43,840 nucleotides of DNA from CAWGYT01 sp963826795. Lineage in GTDB: Bacteria; Planctomycetota; Planctomycetia; Pirellulales; Pirellulaceae. The DNA lies in NCBI GenBank assembly GCA_963826795.1, contig CAWGYT010000026.1, forward strand, positions 1 through 43,840. The letters are read 5' to 3'. Of this stretch, positions 1 through 9,157 are shown piece by piece. Within the stretch, counting starts at the first letter, position 1. Every line of letters begins with the position of its first letter. The notes below the pieces were generated by a model, which saw only the letters and a list, made by a program, of their open reading frames with translations, did no database searches and had not been told where the DNA came from. The translations under genes and the position numbers were made by a program.

Positions 1-662
1 GCGGGCAGGAGTACGACCAGCAACAAACCGGAGGGCTTTACTCCGATGGCAAGCCCCCGCCAGGATACCCGTCAGGAAAAGGCCTTTTGTCGACTCGCAC
101 AACCAAGCCCATACGGCGCACGTGACGGTTGCCAGAATGCACAATGTCGTCGATGTCGGACAACAGCGGTGAGACCGGGACATACGTTCGCAACAGCAGG
201 AATGCCGCCGTAGCCGTCGCGGCGAGGTAGCTCTTCGACAGTCGAATTGTCCAGAAGCAGGCGATGGCCGCGATCACGGTCTTCACGAGAGATCCGGCAA
301 GCATGGCCAAGCTATTGATGCGTCGCCCCAAACAACGAAAAGAAGAGGAGGCCAAGGTAAGCGGCGACATAAATCAACCAGTGCCGGGCTCGGGATGCGT
401 GATTTCGTCCGGGTAGTCCGCCGTTGTGGGTAATCCAGACACAATCCACTACCGGCCCCTTGCCCTCGGCAATGTTTCTGGCAAGCATCGCCAGATCCGC
501 CTGATCGCTGTGACCGATCATGCAATCAGCGGAGAGGCAAACGGGCGGATCTGGATGAACACTGACGCGAGTGCCATCAGCGCGAACGCTGCCGCACGAA
601 CATCGCACGGCTTCACCGGCACGGCGCACGTCAGACCATCCAGCGCGATGCCGGTTCCGCAT
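1..662 (-). CDS. Membrane glycosyltransferase, GT39/ArnT-like (partial, frameshifted)
   Basis: The gene runs off the left edge, so only its N-terminal part is present. Pieces in different frames read as one protein: a first hydrophobic helix (FALMALASVFIQIRPF), then a periplasmic-loop segment 'SDQADLAMLARNIAEGKGPVVDCVW', typical of the first loop of GT-C enzymes that use polyprenyl-phosphate sugars, and then helices with 'AMLAGSLVKTVIAAIACFWTIRL' and 'GLAIGVKPSGLLLVVLL' at the window edge. At least four indels are needed to join them. The start is uncertain: ATG at 662 or GTG at 622, where the helix frame opens. It lies just downstream of the Gfo/Idh/MocA gene. Family level is inferred from layout and loop motif; the sugar and acceptor cannot be told. 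Confidence 0.6.
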
Positions 663-688
663 CAGAGCAAGTCTCCTGAATGAAATTC

Positions 689-1705
689 CTAGAGGGTAAT
701 CCTGCCGCCCTGGGCCTTGATGCTGTGCTGGGCAGCCTCCAGGATGCGGACGACACGCAGGCCGGCCTCGCCGTCGCTCAACGGGCGCTGCCCGTCTTGG
801 ATGCACTCGGCAAAATGCGAGACCATCGCCTGCAGCGGCTCCCTGCCGTCGATCCGCGGAGACCAGATGTCGCCCGTCCGATAACCAATCAGCACGCCGC
901 GCCGGGCTTCCGCATCTTCGCAGACCGTGATGCCCCGGTCGTAGACCTTGATCTTCTCGTCGGGTGCCAGGTCGTTGTAAACGAGTCCCTTGCGGCTGCC
1001 CCCGATAAGAAAATGGCGGATCTACGACCGGACTAAGCCAGTTGACGTGAAACGACGCGAGCAGCCCATCGCCAAAGTCCAGATTCAGGTAGGCCACGTC
1101 CTCGATTCCGCTGTCGCTATTCGTATGGCAGGCCCCCAACGCGGAGAGGCTCTTGGGCAGCCGGCCGATCAGGTGGTCCATGATCGACAGATCGTGCGGG
1201 GCGAGGTCCCAGACCACGTTCACATCGTGCTGGAACAGTCCGAGGTTGATTCGCACGCTGTCGACATAGTAGATCTCGCCGAGATCCCCGAGTCGACGAT
1301 TTCCTTGATTTTTCGGACGGGACCGCTGTAGATGAACGTGTGGTCGACCATCAGCAGGCGCCGGCCTCTTGGTCGCGGCCTCCACCATCGCCTCGGCGTC
1401 ACGGACGGAGGCCGCCAGCGGCTTTTCGACCAGGACGTGCTTGCCGGCGCGCAGCGCCGCCACGGCTCAAGGGCGCGTGCGGTCCCACGGGCGTGGCAAT
1501 TGCGACGGCGTCCACGTCATCCCTCGTCAAGAGCGTTTCAAAGCGATCGACCGCGTCGACACCGGGATAACCGGCCAGCACTTTTTCAAGCCTTGCCCGG
1601 TCCTTGTCGCACACGGCCACGAGTTCCGTCGCGGGGCAGGCTGCGAAAGTTGCGGATCAGGTTGGGGCCCCAATAGCCGGCCCCGATGACTGCGACACGG
1701 ATCAT
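689..1705 (-). CDS. Gfo/Idh/MocA family oxidoreductase (frameshifted)
   Basis: An NAD(P)-dependent sugar dehydrogenase/oxidoreductase of about 338 residues, the usual family length. The N-terminus 'MIRVAVIGAGYWGPNLIRNF' is the Rossmann GxGxxG motif. 'LRAGKHVLVEKPLA' is the family EKP motif with the cofactor- and substrate-contacting lysine. 'WDLAPHDLSIMDHL' fits the C-terminal substrate domain, and the end is 'EAAQHSIKAQGGRITL'. These pieces lie in three frames, with indels near 1630, 1470, 1370, 1275 and 1010. At 1630 one extra G in GACGGAACTC restores the expected frame, so sequencing error is likely. The ATG overlaps the apparent TAA of the upstream glycosyltransferase (TAATG). Next to DegT aminotransferases and a hexapeptide acyltransferase, it probably oxidises a UDP-sugar before amination (WlbA/WbpB-like role); this is inference. 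Confidence 0.8.
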
Positions 1706-2663
1706 TAGCGGTTCCTCTGTGGCAAAGATGTTTGGATGACTTCTCGGAGGTGACATGTTCCTCGACAATGTATCTCGGTCGGCCGCGCGCTTCGTCAAAC
1801 GTCCGCCAAAGGTACTCTCCCAGGACGCCGAGCATGATTAGGATCGGCCCCTGGCCGACAAGCAGTACCGTCATCAACGCGGCAAAGCCGGTCCCGCGCC
1901 CACCCAGCCCGCCAACCGGCCGACAACCACCGCCAGCGCGTACGCGAATCCGCACGCCGCCATCAGGAACCCCGACGCGACATGAGACGGATCGGCACAT
2001 AGCTGAAGGACACCATCGAGTCGATAAAGAGCTTCAGCTTCTTGGCGAACGTCCACTTGCTGCTTCCGGAACGACGGGCCTCCTTGACGTACTCGACGAA
2101 CGCCTGGCGAAATCCCATCCAAAGGATCATGGCCAGGAGGCTGGTGTGTTTTTCGGGGGTGGCGTTGCAGGCGTCGATCACTTTACGGTCGATCAGCAGG
2201 AAATCCGCCCCTTGCCGGCATCTCGGGCAGCGCCATCCATCGCATCAGTCCGTGGTATATGCGCGATGTGGCCCGTGTTACTAGCGATTCACCTACGCGT
2301 TCCGACCGACAAGCCCACACGACGTCGTTGCCGGCTCGCCAGGTAGTCAGAAGGCTGCAAATTTCCGGCGGGTCCTGAAGGTCGGCAGCCATGATCACGG
2401 CACAGTCTCCGGTGCAGTACTTCAGGCCCGCAGCTATAGCCGCGTGCGATCCGAAATTTCGTGAAAGTCGAAGGTAGGTCGTCTGCGGATGGTTCCGGTC
2501 CACACCCGGCGACTCGCCGGAAGTGTCGGTCGAATGGTGCCGTCCACGAGGACGTATGTCGCGTTCCATGTCCAACCGACTCAAGCACCAACGATGTCTT
2601 CTTTAGCTGTGGCAGGTTGCGGGCCTCATTCAAGAAGAACGTGATGACACTTAGCCGTGGCAT
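1705..2663 (-). CDS. GT2 glycosyltransferase, GtrB/DPM1-like (frameshifted)
   Basis: A polyprenyl-phosphate glycosyltransferase type GT2 that would charge undecaprenyl phosphate with a sugar from a nucleotide donor. It starts 'MPRLSVITFFLNEARNLPQL' (the usual PxxNExxN-like opening). It continues with 'LRLSRNFGSHAAIAAGLKYC' and 'GDCAVIMAADLQDPPE', which carries the DLQDPPE motif of this family, then 'SSKWTFAKKLKLFIDSMVSFSYVPIRL' and two C-terminal helices ending 'MLGVLGEYLWRTFDEARGRPRYIVEE'. That architecture is the GtrB/DPM1 pattern with C-terminal membrane anchors. The reading frame breaks several times (near 2580, 2480, 2215, 1985 and 1900), and the exact 3' end, assumed at the TAA overlapping the next ATG, is not certain. 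It would feed GT-C enzymes such as the one at 1-662. Confidence 0.78.
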
Positions 2664-2665
2664 GT

Positions 2666-3131
2666 TTAGCTCTGCCGGATTCAGTGGCGAATTGACAGGC
2701 CATCGCTGGATCTCTGATTCGAGGGACCTAATGACGCGTGCGGGCACTCCTGCAACGAGAGAATAGGGCGGTATCCGCGTTCCTTCCAAGACCACAGCGC
2801 CAGCGGCTATCACGCTGTGATGACCGATGTGGCACCCCCATGAGGATGACGGCGTTTGTTCCGACGAATACGTGATCGTCGATCACCGTTGGCAGGTAGT
2901 CGATTTGACTCCATACGCTGCGCTCACGCATCGGCGTACCGTCGAGTGACTGAGCACCTGGGCTCCGGAGGAAATGTCACATTGCCGTCCAATTTGCAGA
3001 TCCCCTAGTCCGTCAACCAGCGTGAATGCACCGATCCGGGTCCCTTCGCCGATCTCTGGCTGGCCGGTGATCCAACAGTGGGGATTATAGGCATTGGCGG
3101 GAATGCCGTGGCCGGGTATCGGTTCGGTCAT
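2666..3131 (-). CDS. Hexapeptide-repeat (LbH) sugar acyltransferase (frameshifted)
   Basis: A left-handed beta-helix acyltransferase of about 155 residues. Sequence: N-terminus 'MTEPIPGHGIPANAYNPHCW', then hexapeptide rungs 'ITGQPEIGEGTRIGAFTLVD', 'LQIGRQCDISSGAQVLSHST', 'VIDDHVFVGTNAVILMG', 'VIAAGAVVLEGTRIPPYSLV' and the typical cap 'AGVPARVIRSLE'. Indels near 2925 and 2840 break the frame. The start is fixed by a strong AGGAGG eight bases upstream of the ATG at 3131. The first ATG after that site is followed immediately by a stop, so it is not used. With the neighbouring aminotransferases and oxidoreductase it probably N-acetylates an amino sugar nucleotide (WlbB/WbpD-like), which is inference. 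The stop probably overlaps the downstream GT2 start region. Confidence 0.78.
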
Positions 3132-3136
3132 GCCAT

Positions 3137-3145
3137 GCTCCTCCT
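3137..3145 (-). promoter_or_regulatory. Strong Shine-Dalgarno site for the acyltransferase
   Basis: On the minus strand AGGAGGAGC lies eight bases before the ATG at 3131 and immediately follows the TAA of the flippase-like gene. It selects the second of two nearby ATGs; the first reads ATG GCA TGA and stops at once. Confidence 0.6.
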
Positions 3146-3148
3146 GCA

Positions 3149-4134
3149 TTAATTTTCCTTCGCGAGGCATGTCGTCCGCTCCACGGTGTCGGCAGCGGCA
3201 ACATTGGCTCCAAATCGGCCATAACGCACAATCGCCTGAGTTGCGAAAATTCCTGGCAAGGTGAAGTCGTCCACAGGCCCTCAGTAGAACCATGATCTCT
3301 GCACCGCAGATGAGCCAGAGCCTGGAGAACAACTGGCTAGAAACGGCTTCGGCGAGCCCAACACCACCGGGCGTGATCGGCAAGCAATTCGCCACAACCA
3401 CCAGGGGCCCCGCCAGGAACGAGTTCTCCCAACTCGTGGCACCGCCAAGCAAGCGGCCTCCGACGGCAAACGACGCGACGGTCATCGTGCTGCCGACCAC
3501 GGACAAAGCATAGCATCCCAATAACTCGGAATTGCGGCGCAATACGCTGCAACAAATCGTCCCACGCCCATCTCCACGAAGCAGGAAGGAAGCGTAAAAG
3601 GATCACTCGGATTGCACAGAAACGCGATCAAGCTCACCGTCAATGCCAAGAGCAGGAGAACCAGGTCAGGCTGGCAACCGTCTGCAGAACCCATCCGTTA
3701 GACCCCTTAGCGATCAGACAGGCCGTCGACACAGCCCCCAAGAATAAGAGGCTGTGTAGTCCGAATCGATCGACCAGTATCGTGGAAGGCGCGGCATCGT
3801 TGCGGCGTCGCAATACAAGGTAGCTCCGCGTCACGTCGCCGCTGGCTGCACCGGGCAAGACCAGCACGGCTGGATCGCCGGCCCAAGTGAGCATCAAGAC
3901 GTTTCTCGGGGGTTCCCGTAAGCCCCTGGATCCGCAGCAACCACCACCACCGAATGGCAGGGATGACCATCGCTCCGCCGAGTAGCCCCAGCAAGACTAC
4001 AAACCGCCAATCGATAGACAAGGTTAACAGACGGCCAGGTTGAAAACTGCACGCATACTATGCACCAGCCACGCCAACAAACCTGCGGCCATGCAAGCTT
4101 TCCAGTCACGATCGACGTCGTTGCCAAGTCGCAT
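3149..4134 (-). CDS. Flippase-like integral membrane protein (LPG_synthase_TM / YbhN-AglD type, frameshifted)
   Basis: A polytopic membrane protein of about 325 residues. Pieces in shifting frames give an N-terminal helix 'AAGLLAWLVHSMRAVFNLAVC', then 'SIDWRFVVLLGLLGGAMVIPAIRWWWLL' (numerous aromatic residues before a charged end), 'GDVTRSYLVLRRRNDAAPSTILVDRFGLHSLLFLG', and 'GPLVVVANCLPITPGGVGLAEAV'. The 'D.R...L.......A..S...DR' and 'P.TPGG.G..E' blocks are hallmarks of the lysylphosphatidylglycerol synthase transmembrane / UPF0104 superfamily, whose members occur in glycan loci as putative lipid-sugar flippases or GT modulators. The C-terminus 'IVRYGRFGANVAAADTVERT' ends at the TAA at 3149. 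It overlaps the end of the aminotransferase gene by 29 bases. At least four indels are present. Confidence 0.72.
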
Positions 4135-5299
4135 GGTTCAACGTTGTGTCCTTCTCGCTGGTGCGCCGCAGTTGGTAAGTCCGCTCGCTGAAAAGTGCAG
4201 CGATGACCGGTCCTGCGTTTCGAGTGTCATTTGCGGATACAATGGCAGCAAGATCGAGGTCGCTGGTGCTGCGGAACCGGAAGCGCACCGTCGACACGTG
4301 AGGTCCATAGGCCGGCTCCGTGTGCGCCAACATGATGCCCCGTCGAGTCGCGATCCCCTGATCGAGTAGACGCTGCATGAGCTCGTTTCGGGTGATAGGC
4401 GCTTCCTTGGTTAAGTGGACGGGGTAGCTCTGATAATTCGGTTCGGTATACTCAGGTTCGGACAACATAGAAAGCCAAGGATGTTCGCCGAAGCTCGACG
4501 TCGCGCACCGCCGACTCGCCGCGACGCTCGACGATTTGGTCCAGTTTCTTCAGCTGCTCGATGCCGACAGCAGCCTGGATGTCCGTCATGCGGTAGTTGT
4601 AGCCGAGGCAGACGTATTCTTCGGTCACCACCTGATTTGCGCCGTGTGCCGAGCCGTGTCGGAAACGCTCATTCCATGCTGGCGCAGCAAGCGTAGGCGT
4701 ATCGGCGTAGTCGGGGTTATTGGTGGTGATAGTCCACCTTCGCCGGTCGTCAGTACCTTGCCGCGGGTGCAGGCTGAAGCAGGCCATCTCGGTGTGCCCG
4801 CCAATCGGCACGCCCCGGTAACGGCTACCGAATTCGCAGGCAGCATCCTCCAGAATTCGCACGCCATGTTTCGCGGCCAATAGCATTGAATCGATCCATG
4901 TCAGCGGGATGCCGATCTGATGGACGACGAGGATGGCCTTGGTGCGCGGCGTGATCGCCGCTTCAGTCACGACGGGGTCCAGGTTGCACGTGGCGGGGTC
5001 GATATCGGCAAATACGGGGGTCGCACCCGCATGTCGAATCGAATTGGCGGTCGCGATGTAGGACATCGACGGGCAGATCACCTCGTCTCCGCGACCAATC
5101 CCCAGCGTCACGAGAGCCAGATGCAGCGACGCGTCGTGCAATTCGACACGGCAACCGCATGTTTCACGCCGCAATAGTCTGCAAAGGCCGCTTCAAACTC
5201 CGCCACCTTCGGACCTTGCGTCACCCAGCCCGATTCAATGACGGACGACGCGGCATCCGCTTCTTCTCGACCGAGCCAGGGTCGTGCGATTGGAATCAC
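4106..5299 (-). CDS. DegT/DnrJ/EryC1/StrS aminotransferase 1 (frameshifted)
   Basis: A PLP-dependent sugar aminotransferase converting a keto-sugar nucleotide to an amino sugar. It starts at GTG 5299, 'MIPIARPWLGREEADAASSV', followed by 'GWVTQGPKVAEFEAAFADYCGVKHAVAVSN' and 'LVTLGIGRGDEVICPSMSYIATANSI'. Then come 'ILEDAACEFGSRY' (the Asp that contacts PLP) and 'CFSLHPRKVLTTGEGG' with the Schiff-base lysine, which is read by joining two frames near 4770. 'EEYVCLGYNYRMTDIQAAVGIEQL' is the C-terminal family signature. The family is usually 360-400 residues, matching about 397 here. The GTG overlaps the TGA of the upstream SDR gene (GTGA), indicating translational coupling. Indels occur near 5130, 4900, 4770, 4700, 4490 and 4250. 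The sugar substrate is unknown. Confidence 0.85.
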
Positions 5300-6331
5300 T
5301 CGTGGCTTCCTCCCTTGATGGACTCTTGATGTCCCAGCGTCCAGTTGGCTGGATCAATGTCGGCCGCAAGTTCCTGGGCCGATTTCGCTTGCGTGCGGAA
5401 ATGGGCCAGCAACTGCTGGATTCCATCGCCCACCGAGGTCTGTATCTTGAATCCGAGCAACTCCTCGGCCTTTTGACTTCCGGCGAGGTGACGCATCACG
5501 TCACCCGGGCGAGATGGGTGGAACTCAGGCTCGATCTGCGGCTGCCCCGCCAGTTCGTAGACGAGATTCGCCAAATTGCGAATCGACGTTTCGCGACCAC
5601 TGCCGAGATTGACCGTCTGCCCAATCAACGCGTCGCACTCCGCCACGCGTCGCAACCAGGATGCCGTATCTTTCACAAAAATAAAGTCCCGGGTTTGACT
5701 CCCATCGCCAAAGATAATCGGTCGGCGGCCACTGAGGGCCCACACCGCGAAGCGCGGAATCACCTCGCCCGAATCGCCCTCGTGGTGGCTGCGAGGACCG
5801 AAATTATTGAAAGGTCGCACGACAACCGTGGGTAGACCGTACGTCTGGTGAAAGGCGCGGGCGTAGCATTCACCCGCCAGCTTTGCAGCCCCATAGACTG
5901 TTTCCGGTAAGGTCGGGTGGTTTTCGTCCATCGGCACGTATCGCGCAGGTCCCGTAGACCTCGGACGACGAGACGTGCACAAAGCGAGAAACCTGAGCCC
6001 GCCGCGCCTCGCACAACAAGGCCAGCGTGCCAGTCGCGTTGACCTCGTGATTCTCTTCCGGATGGCCAATCGAATGACGCACGCCACGGCAGGCCAGATG
6101 AAACACCAGACTGACACCCCGCAAGACCTCTCGCAGCAACGACCGATCCCGGATATCGCCCCGAATGATCTCAAGACGAGTGTTTTCCCGCTGGTGCGAG
6201 AGATTCTCGAGCTTGCCCGTCGAAAAATCGTCCAAGACTCGCACCTGACAATCAGTCAGGGCATCCACAAGATGCGAGCCGATGAACCCGGCTCCCCCGG
6301 TGACCAGGATCGTTTTGCCTTGGATACTCAA
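5296..6331 (-). CDS. Extended SDR: NAD-dependent nucleotide-sugar epimerase/dehydratase (one frameshift)
   Basis: An extended short-chain dehydrogenase of about 345 residues acting on a nucleotide sugar. 'KTILVTGGAGFIGSHLVDAL' is the GxxGxxG NAD site, 'HVSSSEVYGT' supplies the catalytic Ser/Thr, and 'ETVYGAAKLAGECYARAF' has the YxxxK pair. 'RPFNNFGPRSHHEGDSGEVIPRF' and 'FGDGSQTRDFIFVKDTA' are typical of the dTDP/UDP-sugar 4,6-dehydratase/4-epimerase group. One extra base near 5940 splits the frame between 'EVYGTCA' and 'YVPMDENHPTLPETVYGAAK'. The start is a TTG with a good GGGAGGA seven bases upstream. It precedes aminotransferase 1 with a GTGA overlap, so the two probably act in sequence (keto-sugar, then amino sugar). 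Exact reaction not assignable. Confidence 0.85.
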
Positions 6332-6338
6332 ACTGGGG

Positions 6339-6345
6339 TCCTCCC
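6339..6345 (-). promoter_or_regulatory. Shine-Dalgarno site supporting a TTG start
   Basis: GGGAGGA on the minus strand lies seven bases before the TTG at 6331. No ATG is available near the NAD-binding motif, so this site decides the start of the SDR gene. Confidence 0.5.
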
Positions 6346-6371
6346 GCCGAATTCGGCTAGCGGAGTGTTAT

Positions 6372-7508
6372 TCAATCAATCGATTTCGAGTGAACTGAAG
6401 AGCCAACCACCTCGCGCAAAGCTTCCACCGTGAGCTGGAGTTGCTCGTCGGTCATCTCCGGAAATATCGGGAGCGAAACGCAGCGAGACATGACATCTTC
6501 TGCGACGGGGAAGCTGCCCCGCCGGCATCCATGGTGGGCATAGGCAGGTTGAAACGGCACGGGACAGGGGTAGTGGACACCCGTCGCAATCCCCCGCTTG
6601 GCCAGTTCGTCACGAAGCTGGTCACGGTCCATGCCCCGGACTAAGACGACAAACAGGTGCCAAACGTGTGCCGCCGGATGGGGCGACGCAGGAAGCTCAA
6701 GACCATCCAGATTGCTGAGCAAGTCACGATAGCGGTCGGCATGCGCTCGCCGACTGGCATTCCACGCGTCCAAATGCCGCAGCTTAACCCGAAGGACGGC
6801 ACCCTGAACACCCTCCATCCGCGTGTTGAACCCGATCTCGACGTGGTTGTGCCGCCCGTCCTGAGCGTGGTCACGCAAGCGACGGACTCGCTGAGCGACC
6901 TCCGCATCGTTCGTGACGATCGCCCCTCCCTCACCGAAGGCTCCCAAGTTCTTTCCCGGATAGAAGCTGAAACACCCGATCTGCCCGAACGAGCCCACGC
7001 GGCGGTTCTGGAGCGTGGCACCGTGAGCTTGTGCCGCGTCCTCAATCAGGAGCAAGCCGTGCTTGTCGGCCAGCTCCCGGAGGCGCAGAACATCAGCAGC
7101 CTGTCCGTAGAGATGCACTGGCAAGATGGCTTTGGTCCGGGGTGTTATGGCCTCTTCCACGAGTTCTGGATCGAGCGTGTAAGTCTCCGGATCGATGTCG
7201 ACAAAGACGGGCGCGGCCCCCACGTAACTGATCGCCCAGCTCGTGCTGATCCAGGTATGTGGGGTCGTGATCACTTCGTCCCCGGGACCCACGTCAGAGG
7301 CCACCAGCGCCATGTGCAACGCCGATGTCCCGTTATTGAGACCGACGCAGTGGTCCACACCGACGTACGCGCAAACTCCTGCTCAAAGGCCTCGACGGCG
7401 GGCCCGAGTATAAACTGCCCGTCGCGCAGAATGGGATCGAGGCACCGCCTTCAGCTCCGACTGAATCGAAGCATTTTGCGCTCGTATGTCAAGAAATGGA
7501 ACTCGCAT
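6372..7508 (-). CDS. DegT/DnrJ/EryC1/StrS aminotransferase 2 (two frameshifts)
   Basis: A second PLP-dependent sugar aminotransferase, about 378 residues. ATG at 7508 gives 'MRVPFLDIRAQNASIQSELK', then in the next frame 'DPILRDGQFILGPAVEAFEQEFA', and after one further indel near 7365 'YVGVDHCVGLNNGTSALHMAL'. 'PGDEVITTPHTWISTSWAI', 'LLIEDAAQAHGATLQNRRVG' (PLP-contacting Asp) and 'CFSFYPGKNLGAFGEGGAI' (Schiff-base Lys) follow, then 'IGFNTRMEGVQGAVLRVKL'. The opening 'FLDI....I..EL...I..IL..G.FI.GP.V..FE..FA.Y' resembles WlbE/DesV-type enzymes. With the Gfo/Idh/MocA oxidoreductase and the hexapeptide acyltransferase it would complete oxidation, transamination and N-acylation of a UDP-sugar; that pathway assignment is inference. 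Confidence 0.88.
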
Positions 7509-7722
7509 TGATCGATGTCATCCCGCTGTTTCAGAAGCCGCAATCGTCGAGTTGGATCGTCAAAGAAGATCGCCCAAACTCTGACTTCCCTGGCCACCAC
7601 GGCTCCGATGCCCGAATCGCCTTCGCTGATCGTGAACGCTGTTCTGAATTCCGAACAATGTGTTGCACGTCGACGAGATCGGCCCGCCAAAGAGGCGACA
7701 TTCGCACCAGCCGGGACCTGCC

Positions 7723-8877
7723 TCAGGGAATGCCGCGGACGATAATTGGCCCAATGCAATTCGTGACGGAGACCGGCATGCGTTGCCAGAGCTTAATAAA
7801 GTGTCGATACTTCGTGTTGCCCGGTCGCATATCGTTAACCGTACCCCTGCGTGTCCGATACTGCCACGTGGCGGGCGTTGGGTGAGCTCCCCACTGACGC
7901 TTGAACCGATACGTGCCGCTATCGGGGCTGCTTCGACCAAAATCAAACTGCTGCTGCCGGCGTTCCACCGAGCGAGCCAGCAAGTGCCAATATAAGAGCA
8001 TGTTTGCATTGGTCGAATTATAACGCCGCAAGGAGCTTGCGCTGGGCACTTCACTCATACCGGGCCCGTGTAATAGCAACCCAGCAGCGAGCGTTTTGTC
8101 ACCGGCCCGCACCACGCAAAACTCCGCCGCATTGGGAAACCGCAGGACGATCTCTCTGAACAGACTCCGCGGATAGACTGGTGTGCCAAGATCTCGCATA
8201 TTCTGCGAGAAAATCGCGTAGAAGTCCGCCACGCACTCGACGCCGCCCCAGCTCGCCGTCAAGTCCAGCTTCTGCGCCTTGCGAATCTGGTTGCGGACTT
8301 TCGCGGACAGAGACGCCCAAAGCTCATCCGCCGTATTGGGCAAGGCCAGACGCATGTGGACTTTGTCCGAAACGCTCTCTGACAGTCCGTCGTGCTCAAT
8401 GGGCGTTTCATTCCTGAGTTCCAGATAGCGGACATCCAACTCCTCCGCCAACTGAACGGCCCGATCGATCAGGAATTGCCGTACGGAGTGCGATTCCGCG
8501 CTGCTTGTCGGCACCGCAAGCACACCTCCCGTATTCAAGTATGGCAAGCTCACCAGAAACGAGCCAAAGAGCCGACTCCGTACGAGAACGAGCGGCAAGA
8601 GGGCACAAAGGCGACCATCCAAGGTGGCCTCGATGCAATACGGTTCGTGGCGCAACGACCGCTGCAAGACGCCGACCCACGCCGGATGACGCGTCAGCTG
8701 ACTCGCGTCCGACTCGTCGTACAATGCCTCGTACCGCGCCTCCTGGTGATTCAGATCGTCACGCGACCTCACGACAATTCGAACTTCGGCGGCCGACTCG
8801 TGTATGACCGTGGCTTGCTTCTTCGCCGCTGGGCTGTCGAAATAAGTGCCCGCCGGTTGAATCCGTGGTGTTGTCAT
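7723..8877 (-). CDS. FemAB-like GNAT protein, XrtA/PEP-CTERM-associated type
   Basis: An intact protein of about 384 residues from the FemAB/GNAT superfamily. The motifs 'SLPYLNTGGVLAVP', 'LWASLSAKVRNQIRKAQK' and 'YNSTNANMLLYWHLLARSVERRQQQFDFGRSSPDSGTYRFKRQWGA' match the family found with XrtA exosortase/exopolysaccharide clusters. The end 'CIGPIIVRGIP' followed by TGA is the usual C-terminus. FemAB enzymes transfer aminoacyl groups; the role in PEP-CTERM loci is unproven, perhaps aminoacylation or acylation of glycan precursors. The ATG at 8877 has GGAG six bases upstream; an upstream in-frame ATG at 8919 would add 14 residues. It is followed by about 214 bases before aminotransferase 2 in which I see no clear gene. 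Confidence 0.85.
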   Translation of the reverse strand: MTTPRIQPAGTYFDSPAAKKQATVIHESAAEVRIVVRSRDDLNHQEARYEALYDESDASQLTRHPAWVGVLQRSLRHEPYCIEATLDGRLCALLPLVLVRSRLFGSFLVSLPYLNTGGVLAVPTSSAESHSVRQFLIDRAVQLAEELDVRYLELRNETPIEHDGLSESVSDKVHMRLALPNTADELWASLSAKVRNQIRKAQKLDLTASWGGVECVADFYAIFSQNMRDLGTPVYPRSLFREIVLRFPNAAEFCVVRAGDKTLAAGLLLHGPGMSEVPSASSLRRYNSTNANMLLYWHLLARSVERRQQQFDFGRSSPDSGTYRFKRQWGAHPTPATWQYRTRRGTVNDMRPGNTKYRHFIKLWQRMPVSVTNCIGPIIVRGIP

Positions 8878-9157
8878 TGTGATCTCCGCCCCCAAGGATG
8901 AATAGCTCTCTGTTTTCATCAGCGCCCGCCCAACACACGGCTTGAAAACACTTCACATGATTTCGGTCGGAGTTCGATTATCCCGCAGCGAGAACGAATT
9001 TCAATACCCAGACGTGTCCGAAACCCGGTCAAACCCGAATAGGAGGGCGATTTCCCTATGTTCGACGGACGCGCATTGCTGGAAAAACGAACCGCATCAA
9101 CTGGCGCGTTCAGAACTCTTAGCACGCGATGCCCGACGATCGATGAATCAGCCAGTG

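Noticed and set aside
312..1463. A continuous 383-codon minus-strand frame
   Set aside because: Only its first third matches the Gfo/Idh/MocA family; after about 1010 it leaves the true frame and then fuses into the next gene. The real oxidoreductase spans 689-1705 in several frames.
689..5299. Interpreting the sugar-nucleotide genes as decayed pseudogenes
   Set aside because: Catalytic motifs survive in every piece, no internal stop occurs apart from frameshift effects, and several indels are single extra bases in homopolymers, so sequencing error is the simpler explanation.
7509..7722. Possible small gene or remnant between aminotransferase 2 and the FemAB-like gene
   Set aside because: A frame with 'SEGDSGIGAVVAREVRVWAIFFDDP' looks protein-like, but no motif, start or length supports a gene. 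A frameshifted remnant cannot be excluded.
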